Source: Streptomyces sp. SAT1
GTDB taxonomy: Bacteria > Actinomycetota > Actinomycetes > Streptomycetales > Streptomycetaceae
Length of the DNA: 64,000 nt
Assembly: GCF_001654495.1 (NCBI RefSeq)
Contig: NZ_CP015849.1
Span: forward strand, 1,688,501 to 1,752,500
Reading direction: 5' to 3'
A program made the position numbers and the translations under genes. Under the pieces are notes generated by a model. It saw only the letters and a program-made list of their open reading frames with translations. It did not search any database and was not told where the DNA came from. How positions within the stretch are numbered: position 1 is the stretch's first letter; each line of letters opens with the position of its first letter. Below are positions 9,441 to 18,676 of the stretch, piece after piece.

Positions 9441-9467
9441 GGCAGCACAGGCAGCACAGGCAGCACC
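9441..9467. repeat. 9-bp tandem repeat, three units
   Basis: GGCAGCACA twice and GGCAGCACC once, directly head to tail in the 5' leader of the fdhF-like gene, 31 bases before its start codon. Confidence 0.8.
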
Positions 9468-9498
9468 CACGCAGTCGCCAGTCGAAGGAGAGCGTCCG

Positions 9499-11778
9499 AT
9501 GGCCACCAAGCCGCCCAAGGGTGATCCGGTCCAGGACGCGCCGCAGGTGGACGGGCCCGAGCACGCGGCGGCGGGACTGCCCGCCGTCCGGCACTCGCTG
9601 CGCATGGCCCGGCAGCAGATGGGGGTCAAGCGCACCGCGCTGACCCTGCTGCGGGTCAACCAGAAGGACGGCTTCGACTGTCCGGGCTGCGCCTGGCCCG
9701 AGCCGGAGCACCGGCACACGGCGGAGTTCTGCGAGAACGGCGCGAAGGCAGTCGCCGAGGAGGCGACCCTGCGCCGGGTCACCCCGGAGTTCTTCGCCGC
9801 GCACCCCGTGCCGGACCTGGCCGGCCGCAGCGGCTACTGGCTGGGGCAGCAGGGGCGGCTGACCCACCCCATGTACCTGCCGGAGGGCGCCGACCACTAC
9901 GAGCCGGTCACCTGGGAGCGCGCCTTCGGCATCGTCGCCGAGGAGATCGCCGCGCTCTCCTCCCCCGACGAGGCCGTCTTCTACACCTCCGGCCGCACCA
10001 GCAACGAGGCCGCGTTCCTCTACCAGCTGTTCGCGCGGGAGCTGGGCACCAACAATCTCCCCGACTGCTCGAACATGTGCCACGAGTCGTCCGGTTCGGC
10101 CCTGTCGGAGACGATCGGCGTCGGCAAGGGCAGCGTCCTGCTGGAGGACCTCCACCAGGCCGATCTGATCATCGTGGCCGGCCAGAACCCGGGGACGAAC
10201 CATCCGCGGATGCTCTCCGTGCTGGAGAAGGCCAAGGCGAACGGCGCGAAGATCATCAGCGTCAATCCGCTGCCCGAGGCCGGCCTGGAGCGCTTCAAGA
10301 ACCCGCAGACGCCGAAGGGCCTGGCCACCGGTGCCGCGCTCACCGATCTGTTCCTCCAGATCCGCATCGGCGGCGACCAGGCCCTCTTCCGCCTCCTCAA
10401 CCGGCTGATCCTTCAGACCCCGGGCGCCGTGGACGAGCTGTTCGTCCGCGAGCACACACACGGCTACGAGGAGTTCGCGGCCGCCGCCCGCGCCGCCGAC
10501 TGGGACCGGACGCTCGCCGCGACCGGCCTCACCCGCGCGGAGATCGAGCGCGCCCTGGACATGGTGCTCGCCTCCCGGCGCGTCATCGTGTGCTGGGCGA
10601 TGGGCCTGACCCAGCACAAGCACTCGGTGCCGACCATCCGCGAGGTGGTCAACTTCCTGCTGCTGCGCGGCAACATCGGGCGCACGGGCGCGGGCGTGTG
10701 CCCGGTGCGCGGCCACTCCAATGTGCAGGGCGACCGCACGATGGGCATCTTCGAGCGTCCCGCCCCGGCCTTCCTCGACGCCCTGGAGAAGGAGTTCGGC
10801 TTCGCCCCGCCGCGCGAGCACGGCTACGACGTCGTCCGGGCGATCCGCGCCCTGCGCGACGGCGAGGCGAAGGTGTTCTTCGCCATGGGCGGCAACTTCG
10901 TCTCCGCCTCGCCCGACACCGAGGTCACCGAGGCGGCCATGCGCCGGGCCAGGCTGACCGTGCACGTGTCGACCAAGCTCAACCGCTCGCACGTCGTCAC
11001 GGGCGCGCGCGCCCTGATCCTGCCCACGCTCGGCCGCACCGAGCGCGATGTGCAGGGCGGTGGCGAGCAGTTCGTCACGGTCGAGGACTCGATGGGCATG
11101 GTGCACGCCTCCCGGGGCCGGCTGGCGCCCGCGAGCCCGCTGCTGCTGTCGGAGCCGACCATCGTGTCCCGGCTGGCCCGCCGGGTGCTGGGCGAGGACA
11201 GCGTGGTGCCGTGGGAGGAGTTCGAGCGGGACTACGGCGCGATCCGCGACCGGATCGCACGGGTGGTCCCCGGCTTCGAGGACTTCAACGCGCGCGTGGC
11301 CCGCCCCGGCGGCTTCGCGCTGCCGCACGCCCCGCGCGACGAGCGCCGCTTCCCGACCGCGACCGGCAAGGCCAACTTCACGGCAGCCCCGGTGGAGTTC
11401 CCCGAGCTGCCCGAGGGGCGGCTGCTGCTCCAGACGCTGCGCTCGCACGACCAGTACAACACCACGATCTACGGCCTGGACGACCGCTACCGGGGCATCC
11501 GGAACGGCCGGCGGGTGGTGCTCGTCCACCCCGAGGACGCGCGGCGGCTCGGGGTGGCCGACGGCTCGTACGTCGATCTGGTCGGCGAGTGGAAGGACGG
11601 TGTGGAACGGCGGGCGAGCGGCTTCCGGGTGGTGCACTACCCGACCGCGCGCGGCTGCGCGGCCTCGTACTACCCGGAGACGAACGTCCTGGTGCCCCTG
11701 GATGCCACCGCGGACACCAGCAACACCCCGGCCAGCAAGTCCGTCGTGGTGCGTCTGGAACAATCGGCGACCGACTGA
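9499..11778 (+). CDS. FdhF/YdeP family molybdopterin oxidoreductase
   Basis: 759 residues of the molybdopterin oxidoreductase superfamily, closest in layout to YdeP-like formate-dehydrogenase-alpha homologues. It has an N-terminal Cys segment (GFDCPGCAWPEPEH, then EFCENGAK), then the substrate and cofactor domains (YTSGRTSNEAAFLYQ, GQNPGTNHPRML, VCWAMGLTQHKHS, VRGHSNVQGDRTMG) and the C-terminal cofactor-binding domain (LRSHDQYNTTIYG). E. coli YdeP is linked to acid resistance, but its reaction is unknown, and no substrate can be assigned here. The start has AAGGAG 9 bases upstream. No iron-sulfur or membrane partner subunit lies next to it; the next gene is a thioesterase. Confidence 0.88.
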   Translation: MATKPPKGDPVQDAPQVDGPEHAAAGLPAVRHSLRMARQQMGVKRTALTLLRVNQKDGFDCPGCAWPEPEHRHTAEFCENGAKAVAEEATLRRVTPEFFAAHPVPDLAGRSGYWLGQQGRLTHPMYLPEGADHYEPVTWERAFGIVAEEIAALSSPDEAVFYTSGRTSNEAAFLYQLFARELGTNNLPDCSNMCHESSGSALSETIGVGKGSVLLEDLHQADLIIVAGQNPGTNHPRMLSVLEKAKANGAKIISVNPLPEAGLERFKNPQTPKGLATGAALTDLFLQIRIGGDQALFRLLNRLILQTPGAVDELFVREHTHGYEEFAAAARAADWDRTLAATGLTRAEIERALDMVLASRRVIVCWAMGLTQHKHSVPTIREVVNFLLLRGNIGRTGAGVCPVRGHSNVQGDRTMGIFERPAPAFLDALEKEFGFAPPREHGYDVVRAIRALRDGEAKVFFAMGGNFVSASPDTEVTEAAMRRARLTVHVSTKLNRSHVVTGARALILPTLGRTERDVQGGGEQFVTVEDSMGMVHASRGRLAPASPLLLSEPTIVSRLARRVLGEDSVVPWEEFERDYGAIRDRIARVVPGFEDFNARVARPGGFALPHAPRDERRFPTATGKANFTAAPVEFPELPEGRLLLQTLRSHDQYNTTIYGLDDRYRGIRNGRRVVLVHPEDARRLGVADGSYVDLVGEWKDGVERRASGFRVVHYPTARGCAASYYPETNVLVPLDATADTSNTPASKSVVVRLEQSATD

Positions 11779-11792
11779 GCGTCCGCTCAGCG

Positions 11793-11838
11793 GCGCAGTG
11801 CCGACCGACGACGAGGCGCAGTGCCGACCGACGACGAA
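11793..11838. repeat. 23-bp tandem duplication
   Basis: Two head-to-tail copies (11793-11815 and 11816-11838) beginning GCGCAGTGCCGACC, identical except at the last base, between the fdhF-like stop and the thioesterase start. It looks like a recent slippage duplication. Confidence 0.85.
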
Positions 11839-11851
11839 CGGAGCCGGGCCC

Positions 11852-12346
11852 ATGGGCGAGCAGCAGCACGTGAAGTTCCCTCAGGAGGTCATCGACGAGT
11901 ACGCCGCCCTCGGCATCGACCTGCCCGCCCTGTTCTCCGCCGGCGACCTCGGGACCCGTATGGGCGTGCGGATCACCGAGGCGTCCGCCGAGCGTGTCGT
12001 CGGCACCATGCCGGTGGAGGGCAACACCCAGCCGTACGGGCTGCTGCACGGCGGCGCCTCCGCCGTCCTCGCCGAGACCCTGGGCTCGGTGGGCGCCATG
12101 CTGCACGGCGGCAGTTCCAGGATCGCCGTCGGTGTCGACCTGAACTGCACGCATCACCGCGGGGCGCGTTCGGGCGCGGTCACCGGTGTGGCCACGCCGC
12201 TGCACCGGGGCCGCTCGACGGCCACGTACGAGATCGTGATCAGTGACGAGCAGGGGCGGCGGGTGTGCAGCGCGCGGCTCACCTGTCTGCTGCGCGAGGC
12301 GCGGCCGGCGGACGCGGACGGCGCGCGGACCGCAGCCACGGACTGA
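11852..12346 (+). CDS. hotdog-fold thioesterase (PaaI family)
   Basis: 164 residues with the PaaI-type hotdog layout: NTQPYGLLHGGASAVLAETLGS holds the HGG motif and the Asn/Glu region of acyl-CoA thioesterases, followed by GVDLNCTHHRGARSG and the long final strands. It probably hydrolyses an aryl- or acyl-CoA thioester in the cytosol; the substrate is unknown. GGAG lies 8 bases before the ATG. It follows the fdhF-like gene by 73 bases, including a 23-bp duplication, and is probably co-transcribed. A hairpin terminator follows. Confidence 0.85.
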   Translation: MGEQQHVKFPQEVIDEYAALGIDLPALFSAGDLGTRMGVRITEASAERVVGTMPVEGNTQPYGLLHGGASAVLAETLGSVGAMLHGGSSRIAVGVDLNCTHHRGARSGAVTGVATPLHRGRSTATYEIVISDEQGRRVCSARLTCLLREARPADADGARTAATD

Positions 12347-12358
12347 CCCGCGCGGGCA

Positions 12359-12391
12359 GGGGGTGGTCCGGTCGCGTGCCGGGCCGCCCCC
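12359..12391 (+). terminator. terminator of the fdhF-like/thioesterase unit
   Basis: Thirteen-base-pair stem with two G-U pairs (12359-12371 with 12379-12391), 7-base loop, followed by TT, 12 bases past the thioesterase stop. Confidence 0.7.
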
Positions 12392-12562
12392 TTCGGCGTT
12401 CCCGGACACCATGACGCACCGCGTGCATCACGAACACCACCGGTCCCATCAGCCCCAACGCGCCGTTTACCGCGCAGGGCGGGACATCCCGGCGTATCGC
12501 CACTCCAGATATCCGTATTCATGCCTTCCCGGCCGTCGCTGAATGCGATCTTCCATTTTTTC

Positions 12563-12581
12563 GCGTAACACTGCGTAACAC
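12563..12581. repeat. direct repeat GCGTAACAC with period 10
   Basis: GCGTAACAC at 12563-12571 and 12573-12581, on one DNA face with a one-turn period. It could be a regulator site upstream of livK. It resembles but does not match the GlnR box, which needs an 11-base period. Confidence 0.4.
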
Positions 12582-12702
12582 GGAAGCAATACGAAGGCTC
12601 TGATTCCTCTTCTCGGACACCCCCCGGCGTGATCTTTCCGGGGCCTCGCGGCGCGCTCGCGGCCCGCTCCGCCGCCGCCCCGCCGACGGCCAACCGGAAG
12701 TG

Positions 12703-12719
12703 CGCATTCTCAGAATGCG
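12703..12719. promoter_or_regulatory. 17-base palindromic operator candidate upstream of livK
   Basis: CGCATTCT-C-AGAATGCG: perfect 8-base arms around a single base, 222 bases upstream of livK. The size and symmetry suit a dimeric repressor; the protein is unknown. Confidence 0.45.
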
Positions 12720-12940
12720 GACCGGAGCGGAATTCCACCAAACCGGCCGAGAGTGACCTTCCGAGAAGCCCCTGAACCGGAACGGCATAACAAGAAAGTC
12801 ACAAGCCAGTCCACCACCATGCCCATGGCCACAACCCAGGCTTAGAGTCACGGCCAGTCACCGCTCCACCGGGAGTTCGGTACCAGCGCGGCCTGTGCCA
12901 CCCCCACACCGGGCGGACAAGCCTGCGGAAAGGACTGATT

Positions 12941-14170
12941 GTGCGACAGCGTTCCCTGGTGATACTCACCTCCGTCCTCACGACCGGAGCTCTGGCCCTC
13001 ACCGCGTGCGGCTCCCGCGGAGGCGACGACAAGGGCGGCGACGACAAGGGCGGCACCACGGTCGTCATCGGTGTCGACGCCCCGCTGACGGGACAGAACT
13101 CCGCCACCGGCCTCGGCATCCAGTCCGGCGTCGAGATCGCGGTCAAGGACGCCAACGAGAAGAAGCTCGTCCCCGGCGTCACCTTCAAGGTCGTCGCCCT
13201 CGACGACAAGGCCCTGCCGCCGACCGGCCAGCAGAACGCCTCCCAGCTGGTCGCCAACAAGGACGTCCTCGGCGTCGTCGGCCCGCTCAACTCCGGTGTC
13301 GCGCAGACCATGCAGAAGGTCTTCGCCTCCGCCAACCTGGCCGAGATCTCCCCGTCCAACACCGCGCCCGAGCTGACGCAGGGCAAGGACTGGGTCTCCG
13401 GCAACAAGGTCCGCCCCTTCAAGACGTATTTCCGCACCGCCATCACCGACGAGGTGCAGGGCGGCTTCGCGGCCGACTACGTCTTCAAGACCCTCAAGAA
13501 GAAGAAGGTCTTCGTCGTCGACGACAAGCAGACCTACGGAGCGGGTCTGGCCGGCATCTTCGGCAAGAAGTTCAAGGAGCAGGGCGGCACCGTCGCCGGC
13601 ACCGACCACATCAACGTCGGTGACAAGGACTTCTCCACCCTCGTCACCAAGATCAAGAACTCGGGCGCCGAACTCCTCTACTACGGCGGCCAGTACGACG
13701 AGTCGCAGGTCCTGACCAAGCAGCTCAAGGACGCCGGCGCCAAGATCCCGCTGATGGGCGGCGACGGCATGTTCACCCCGACCTACATCCAGACCGCCGG
13801 CAAGGCGGCCGAGGGCGACTTCGTCACCTCCGTCGGCGTCCCCGTCGACACCCTGCCCGCCGCCAAGGAGTTCATCGACAAGTACAAGTCCGGTGGCTAC
13901 AAGGGCGACTACGGCACCTACGGCGGCTACTCCTACGACGCCGCCACCGCCATCATCAAGGCCGTCGGCAACGTCGTGAAGGACGGCAAGGTCCCCTCCG
14001 ACGCCCGCCAGCAGGTCGTCGACCAGCTCCAGAAGATCGACTTCGAGGGCATCGCAGGACCGGTCGGCTTCGACCAGTACGGCGACACCAAGAACAAGCA
14101 GCTCACCCTGTACCAAGTCACCAACGGTGCGTGGAAGTCCGTCAAGACCGGTACGTACAACGCAAGCTGA
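12941..14170 (+). CDS. livK: branched-chain amino acid ABC transporter, substrate-binding lipoprotein
   Basis: 409 residues; the binding protein that delivers leucine, isoleucine or valine (or related substrates) to the membrane permeases. It has a lipoprotein signal peptide with lipobox LTAC and lipidated Cys23, an acidic Gly/Asp/Lys linker, then a type I periplasmic-binding fold (VVIGVDAPLTGQNS at the start of the mature domain, VGPLNSGVAQ, KVFVVDDKQTYG). The GTG start has GGAAAGGA 6-13 bases upstream. First gene of the livKHMGF operon; a hairpin in the 109-base gap to livH probably lowers expression of the later genes relative to this one. Codons end mostly in C, as throughout the operon, which suits high expression. 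Confidence 0.93.
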   Translation: MRQRSLVILTSVLTTGALALTACGSRGGDDKGGDDKGGTTVVIGVDAPLTGQNSATGLGIQSGVEIAVKDANEKKLVPGVTFKVVALDDKALPPTGQQNASQLVANKDVLGVVGPLNSGVAQTMQKVFASANLAEISPSNTAPELTQGKDWVSGNKVRPFKTYFRTAITDEVQGGFAADYVFKTLKKKKVFVVDDKQTYGAGLAGIFGKKFKEQGGTVAGTDHINVGDKDFSTLVTKIKNSGAELLYYGGQYDESQVLTKQLKDAGAKIPLMGGDGMFTPTYIQTAGKAAEGDFVTSVGVPVDTLPAAKEFIDKYKSGGYKGDYGTYGGYSYDAATAIIKAVGNVVKDGKVPSDARQQVVDQLQKIDFEGIAGPVGFDQYGDTKNKQLTLYQVTNGAWKSVKTGTYNAS

Positions 14171-14195
14171 CCCAGCCTCAGCACGGACGACACCA

Positions 14196-14233
14196 GGGCC
14201 GCGCGGCCACGACGACCCGTCACCGCGCGGCCC
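14196..14233 (+). terminator. livK-livH intercistronic hairpin (partial terminator or mRNA stabiliser)
   Basis: Perfect 11-base arms (14196-14206 with 14223-14233), 16-base loop, no T-tract, between the binding-protein gene and the first permease gene. Such hairpins commonly keep binding-protein mRNA in excess. Confidence 0.6.
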
Positions 14234-14279
14234 GACCTCTCTCCCCCGTCACTCTCCGCACCCACATGGAGGCCTTGCG

Positions 14280-15212
14280 GTGCACACTCTGCCGCAACAG
14301 CTGGCCAACGGGCTGATTCTCGGCTCGATGTACGGGCTGATCGCCATCGGCTACACGATGGTGTACGGCATCGTCCAGCTCATCAACTTCGCCCACGGCG
14401 AGATCTTCATGACCGGCGGCTTCGGCGCCCTCTCCGTCTATCTCGTCCTGCCCGACGGCACATCCATGTGGATCGCCCTCCCCCTCATGCTGATCGGCGG
14501 CGGCCTGGTGGCCGTGCTCATCGCGGTGGGAGCGGAACGATTCGCCTACCGGCCGCTCAGAGGCGCCCCACGCCTCGCCCCCCTCATCACCGCCATCGGC
14601 CTCTCCCTCGCCCTCCAGCAGGCCGTCTTCAACTGGTACCCGCACGCCGACAACGCCCGCAAGTTCCCCCAGCTGCCCGGCGGCCCGTTCAACATCACCG
14701 ACAGCCTCAAGATCCAGTCCGGTGAACTCTTCGTCCTCATAGCCGCCCCCGTCTGCATGGGCGCCCTCGCCTTCTTCGTCCGCACCTCCCGCACCGGCCG
14801 CGCCATGCAGGCCACCGCCCAGGACCCGGACACCGCCCAGCTCATGGGCATCGACACCAACCGCATCATCGTCATCGCCTTCGCCATCGGCGGCTTCTTC
14901 GCCGCCGTCGCCGGCATCGCCTGGGGCTTCCGCGTCGGCAGCGTCAACTACGACATGGGCTTCGTCGCCGGACTCAAGGCCTTCACCGCCGCCGTCCTCG
15001 GCGGCATCGGCAACATCTACGGCGCCATGCTCGGCGGCATCGTCCTCGGCCTCGCCGAGGGACTCGCCACCGCCTACATCGCCGACATCCCCGGCATGGA
15101 CCAGTTCGGCGGCCAGGGCTGGGCCTCCGTGTGGGCCTTCGTCCTCCTCATCCTCGTCCTCCTCTTCAGGCCACAGGGCCTGCTCGGCGAACGCGTCGCG
15201 GACAGGGCGTGA
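14280..15212 (+). CDS. livH: branched-chain amino acid ABC transporter permease LivH
   Basis: 310-residue polytopic membrane protein of the LivH family, forming half of the membrane channel with LivM. Signature segments: NGLILGSMYGLIAIGYTMVY at the start, INFAHGEIFMTG, and the EAA-like cytoplasmic loop with AQDPDTAQLMGIDTN that contacts the ATPases. The GTG at 14280 has GGAGG 7 bases upstream and gives the usual N-terminus. The stop overlaps the livM start by four bases, so the two permeases are translationally coupled. Confidence 0.93.
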   Translation: MHTLPQQLANGLILGSMYGLIAIGYTMVYGIVQLINFAHGEIFMTGGFGALSVYLVLPDGTSMWIALPLMLIGGGLVAVLIAVGAERFAYRPLRGAPRLAPLITAIGLSLALQQAVFNWYPHADNARKFPQLPGGPFNITDSLKIQSGELFVLIAAPVCMGALAFFVRTSRTGRAMQATAQDPDTAQLMGIDTNRIIVIAFAIGGFFAAVAGIAWGFRVGSVNYDMGFVAGLKAFTAAVLGGIGNIYGAMLGGIVLGLAEGLATAYIADIPGMDQFGGQGWASVWAFVLLILVLLFRPQGLLGERVADRA

Positions 15213-16990
15213 GCACCATGACCGACACCACCCGCCCCGACGGGGGCACCCCGCTCATCCCGCTGCCGCACGGCGCCGCCCGGCTGCTCACCACCGTCGG
15301 CGCCGTCGCCACCATCGCCAGCACCATGCTCGCCTGGACCTGGACCGCCGAATTCCCCGGCGACCTCACCGTCACCGCCTACCCGGCAGGACTCCAGCTC
15401 CTCACCCTCACCGGCGGCATCCTCACCCTCCTGTACGCCCTCACCCTCTGGGACGTCCGCGGACTGCGCTGGCTCAACCCCGCCCGCACCACCGCCCCCG
15501 TCTTCCTCACCGCCCTGGCCGCCTTCGCCGTCACCTGGTACACGATCCTCGCGATCGCCATCGAACTCGGCGGCCTCGCCAACCTCGAACCCGGCGGCTA
15601 CGTCGCCGCAATCGCCTCGCTGCTGCCCGTCATCGGCGCCCTCGCCCTGCCGCGCCCCGGCGACACCTGGAAGTCGTACTTCGCCAAGGCCGACGACATC
15701 CCGCGCCCCGCCCCGCTGCCCGCCTGGGCCGAACGCGTCGCCATCACCCTCGCGCTCGCCCTCGGACTCGTCGTCTTCACCTACGGCATCAGCACCCCCG
15801 ACGACGAGTACGGCGAGACCTTCAGCGGCTTCGGACTCCTCGTCGTCTTCTCCGCCTGGGCCCTCTTCAGCGCCGGACTCACCGACCGCTTCTCCGCGCT
15901 CAACGCCCGCCACAAGGGATTCGCCACCTCCATGGCCTTCCTCGCCGCGGCCGTCTTCCCCTTCACCCAGACCGAGGACCACAACGCCAACATCGGCGTC
16001 AACATCCTCATCTTCGCCACCGTCGCGCTCGGCCTGAACATCGTTGTCGGACTCACCGGCCTGCTCGACCTCGGCTACGTCGCCTTCCTCGGCGTCGGCG
16101 CCTACGCCGCGGCCCTCGTCTCCGGCTCCGAGTACTCCCGCTTCTCCGGCACCCAACTCCCCTTCTGGGGAGCCGTCCTCGTCGGCATGGGCGCCTCCCT
16201 CGTCTTCGGCGTCCTCATCGGCGCCCCCACCCTGCGGCTGCGCGGCGACTACCTCGCCATCGTCACCCTCGGCTTCGGAGAGATCTTCCGCATCGCCGTC
16301 AACAACCTCGACGGCTCCTCCGGACCCGACATCACCAACGGCCCCAACGGCATCGCCAACATCCCCGACCTGGAGATGTTCGGGTTCAACTTCGGCGACC
16401 CGCACGACATCGGCTCCTTCACCCTGGGCCGCTTCGCCAACTACTTCCTGCTGATGCTGATCTTCACGGCCATCGTCGTGCTGGTCTTCACCCGCGCCGC
16501 CGACTCCCGCATCGGCCGCTCCTGGGTCGCCATCCGCGAGGACGAGACCGCCGCCACCGCCATGGGCATCAACGGCTTCCGCGTCAAGCTCATCGCCTTC
16601 GCCCTCGGCGCCGCGCTCGCCGGACTCGCCGGCACCGTCAGCGCCCACGTCAGCTACTCCGTCGTCCCCACGCCCTACCAGTTCGCCGGCGCCGCCCCGC
16701 CCAACTCCGCGTTCCTGCTGGCCGCCGTCGTCCTCGGCGGCATGGGCACCGTCAGCGGACCCCTCCTCGGCGCCAGCATGCTCTACCTCATCCCCGAGAA
16801 GCTCCAGTTCCTCAAGAACTACGAACTCCTCGCCTTCGGCCTCGCCCTCGTCCTCCTCATGCGGTTCCGGCCGGAGGGCATCATCGCCAACCGCCGCCGC
16901 CAGCTGGAGTTCCACGAGACCGGACAACTCGACGTACCCGAGCAGAAGACGCTCCCCGAGGACCCGGCCGTCACCAAGGCAGGGGCGTGA
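15209..16990 (+). CDS. livM: branched-chain amino acid ABC transporter permease LivM, extended form
   Basis: 593 residues, much longer than classical LivM (roughly 300-430). The C-terminal ~330 residues are the conserved permease (GLNIVVGLTGLLDLGYVAF, RLRGDYLAIVTLGFGEIFR, RSWVAIREDETAATAMGING). The first ~270 residues add further hydrophobic segments (around WTWTAEFPGDLTVTAYPAGL and later) of unknown role. The GTG at 15209 overlaps the livH TGA; an ATG at 15218 is an alternative. It ends in a short polar tail after the last membrane segment. Third gene of the operon. Confidence 0.92.
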   Translation: MSTMTDTTRPDGGTPLIPLPHGAARLLTTVGAVATIASTMLAWTWTAEFPGDLTVTAYPAGLQLLTLTGGILTLLYALTLWDVRGLRWLNPARTTAPVFLTALAAFAVTWYTILAIAIELGGLANLEPGGYVAAIASLLPVIGALALPRPGDTWKSYFAKADDIPRPAPLPAWAERVAITLALALGLVVFTYGISTPDDEYGETFSGFGLLVVFSAWALFSAGLTDRFSALNARHKGFATSMAFLAAAVFPFTQTEDHNANIGVNILIFATVALGLNIVVGLTGLLDLGYVAFLGVGAYAAALVSGSEYSRFSGTQLPFWGAVLVGMGASLVFGVLIGAPTLRLRGDYLAIVTLGFGEIFRIAVNNLDGSSGPDITNGPNGIANIPDLEMFGFNFGDPHDIGSFTLGRFANYFLLMLIFTAIVVLVFTRAADSRIGRSWVAIREDETAATAMGINGFRVKLIAFALGAALAGLAGTVSAHVSYSVVPTPYQFAGAAPPNSAFLLAAVVLGGMGTVSGPLLGASMLYLIPEKLQFLKNYELLAFGLALVLLMRFRPEGIIANRRRQLEFHETGQLDVPEQKTLPEDPAVTKAGA

Positions 16991-16995
16991 GGACG

Positions 16996-17870
16996 ATGAC
17001 GACACCAGTACTCGAAGCCCGTGACGTCACCATGCGCTTCGGCGGCCTCACCGCCGTACGCTCCGTCGACTTCACCGTCAACAGCGGCGAGATCGTCGGA
17101 CTCATCGGACCCAACGGCGCCGGCAAGACCACCTTCTTCAACTGCCTCACCGGCCTCTACGTCCCCACCGAAGGAACCGTCTCCTACAAAGGCACCGTCC
17201 TCCCCCCCAAACCCCACCTGGTCACCCAGGCCGGAATCGCCCGCACATTCCAGAACATCCGGCTCTTCGCCAACATGACCGTCCTGGAAAACGTGCTGAT
17301 CGGACGGCACACCCGCACCAAAGAAGGACTCTGGTCCGCACTCCTGCGCGGCCCCGGATTCAAGAAAGCGGAAAAAGCGAGCGAAGAACGGGCCATGGAA
17401 CTGCTCCAGTTCATCGGCCTCGCCCACAAACGCGACCATCTCGCCCGCAATCTCCCCTACGGCGAACAGCGCAAACTGGAGATCGCCCGCGCACTCGCCA
17501 GCGAACCCGGCCTGCTGCTCCTCGACGAGCCCACGGCCGGCATGAACCCCCAGGAAACCCGCGCCACCGAAGAACTCGTCTTCGCCATCCGTGAGCAGGG
17601 CATCGCCGTCCTCGTCATCGAGCACGACATGCGGTTCATCTTCAACCTCTGCGACCGCGTCGCCGTCCTCGTCCAGGGCGAGAAACTCATCGAGGGCACC
17701 TCCGACGTCGTCCAGGCCGACGAACGCGTCGTCGCCGCCTACCTCGGCGAACCCTTCGAAGGCGCCCCCGGCGACGCCGAGGCCGCCGAGGTCGAGGCGG
17801 CCGAGGTCGAGGCGGCCGAGGCGGGAGCCGCCGAGGCCGAGACGGAGCACAGCACCAAGGGAGAAGCCCA

Positions 17871-17874
<4 letters not shown>
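16996..17874 (+). CDS. livG: branched-chain amino acid ABC transporter ATP-binding protein LivG
   Basis: 292 residues; one of two ATPases powering the importer. Walker A GPNGAGKT, Q-loop region TFQNIRLFANMTVLENVLIG, an ABC signature of the divergent LivG form (LPYGEQRKLEIARAL), Walker B LLLLDEPTAGMNP and switch His in VLVIEHDM. The last ~30 residues are an Ala/Glu repeat (EVEAAEVEAAEA) coded by a short DNA repeat, beyond the normal family end. The ATG at 16996 is preferred to the GTG at 16987, which overlaps the livM stop but has poor spacing to a ribosome site. Overlaps livF by four bases. Confidence 0.92.
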
Positions 17875-18587
<713 letters not shown>

Positions 18588-18609
18588 GCCCACCGGACAG
18601 CACCCCACA

Positions 18610-18655
18610 CACGGCGAGGCCCGCACCCCGGTCAGGGGATGCGGGCCTCGCCGTG
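18610..18655. terminator. bidirectional terminator livF / ANTAR regulator
   Basis: Perfect 16-base arms (18610-18625 with 18640-18655); the 14-base loop can itself pair CCCC with GGGG. Lies between two convergent genes. Confidence 0.85.
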
Positions 18656-18676
18656 CGCGCCGGGGGCGGCCGCCGC

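Larger units (their letters stand above)
12347..12940. promoter_or_regulatory. 594-base gap holding the liv promoter region
   Basis: Starts with a terminator (12359-12391), then a relatively AT-rich stretch (about 12470-12620) unusual for this genome, with a period-10 direct repeat (12563-12581) and a perfect 17-base palindrome (12703-12719). A TAGAGT hexamer at about 12844-12849 is a possible -10 for livK, but no good -35 is visible. Small ORFs here lack codon bias and were not called. Confidence 0.5.

Noticed and set aside
12565..12579. GlnR box upstream of livK (GTAAC repeated)
   Set aside because: The spacing is five bases, not six, and there is no GAAAC half; kept only as a direct repeat.
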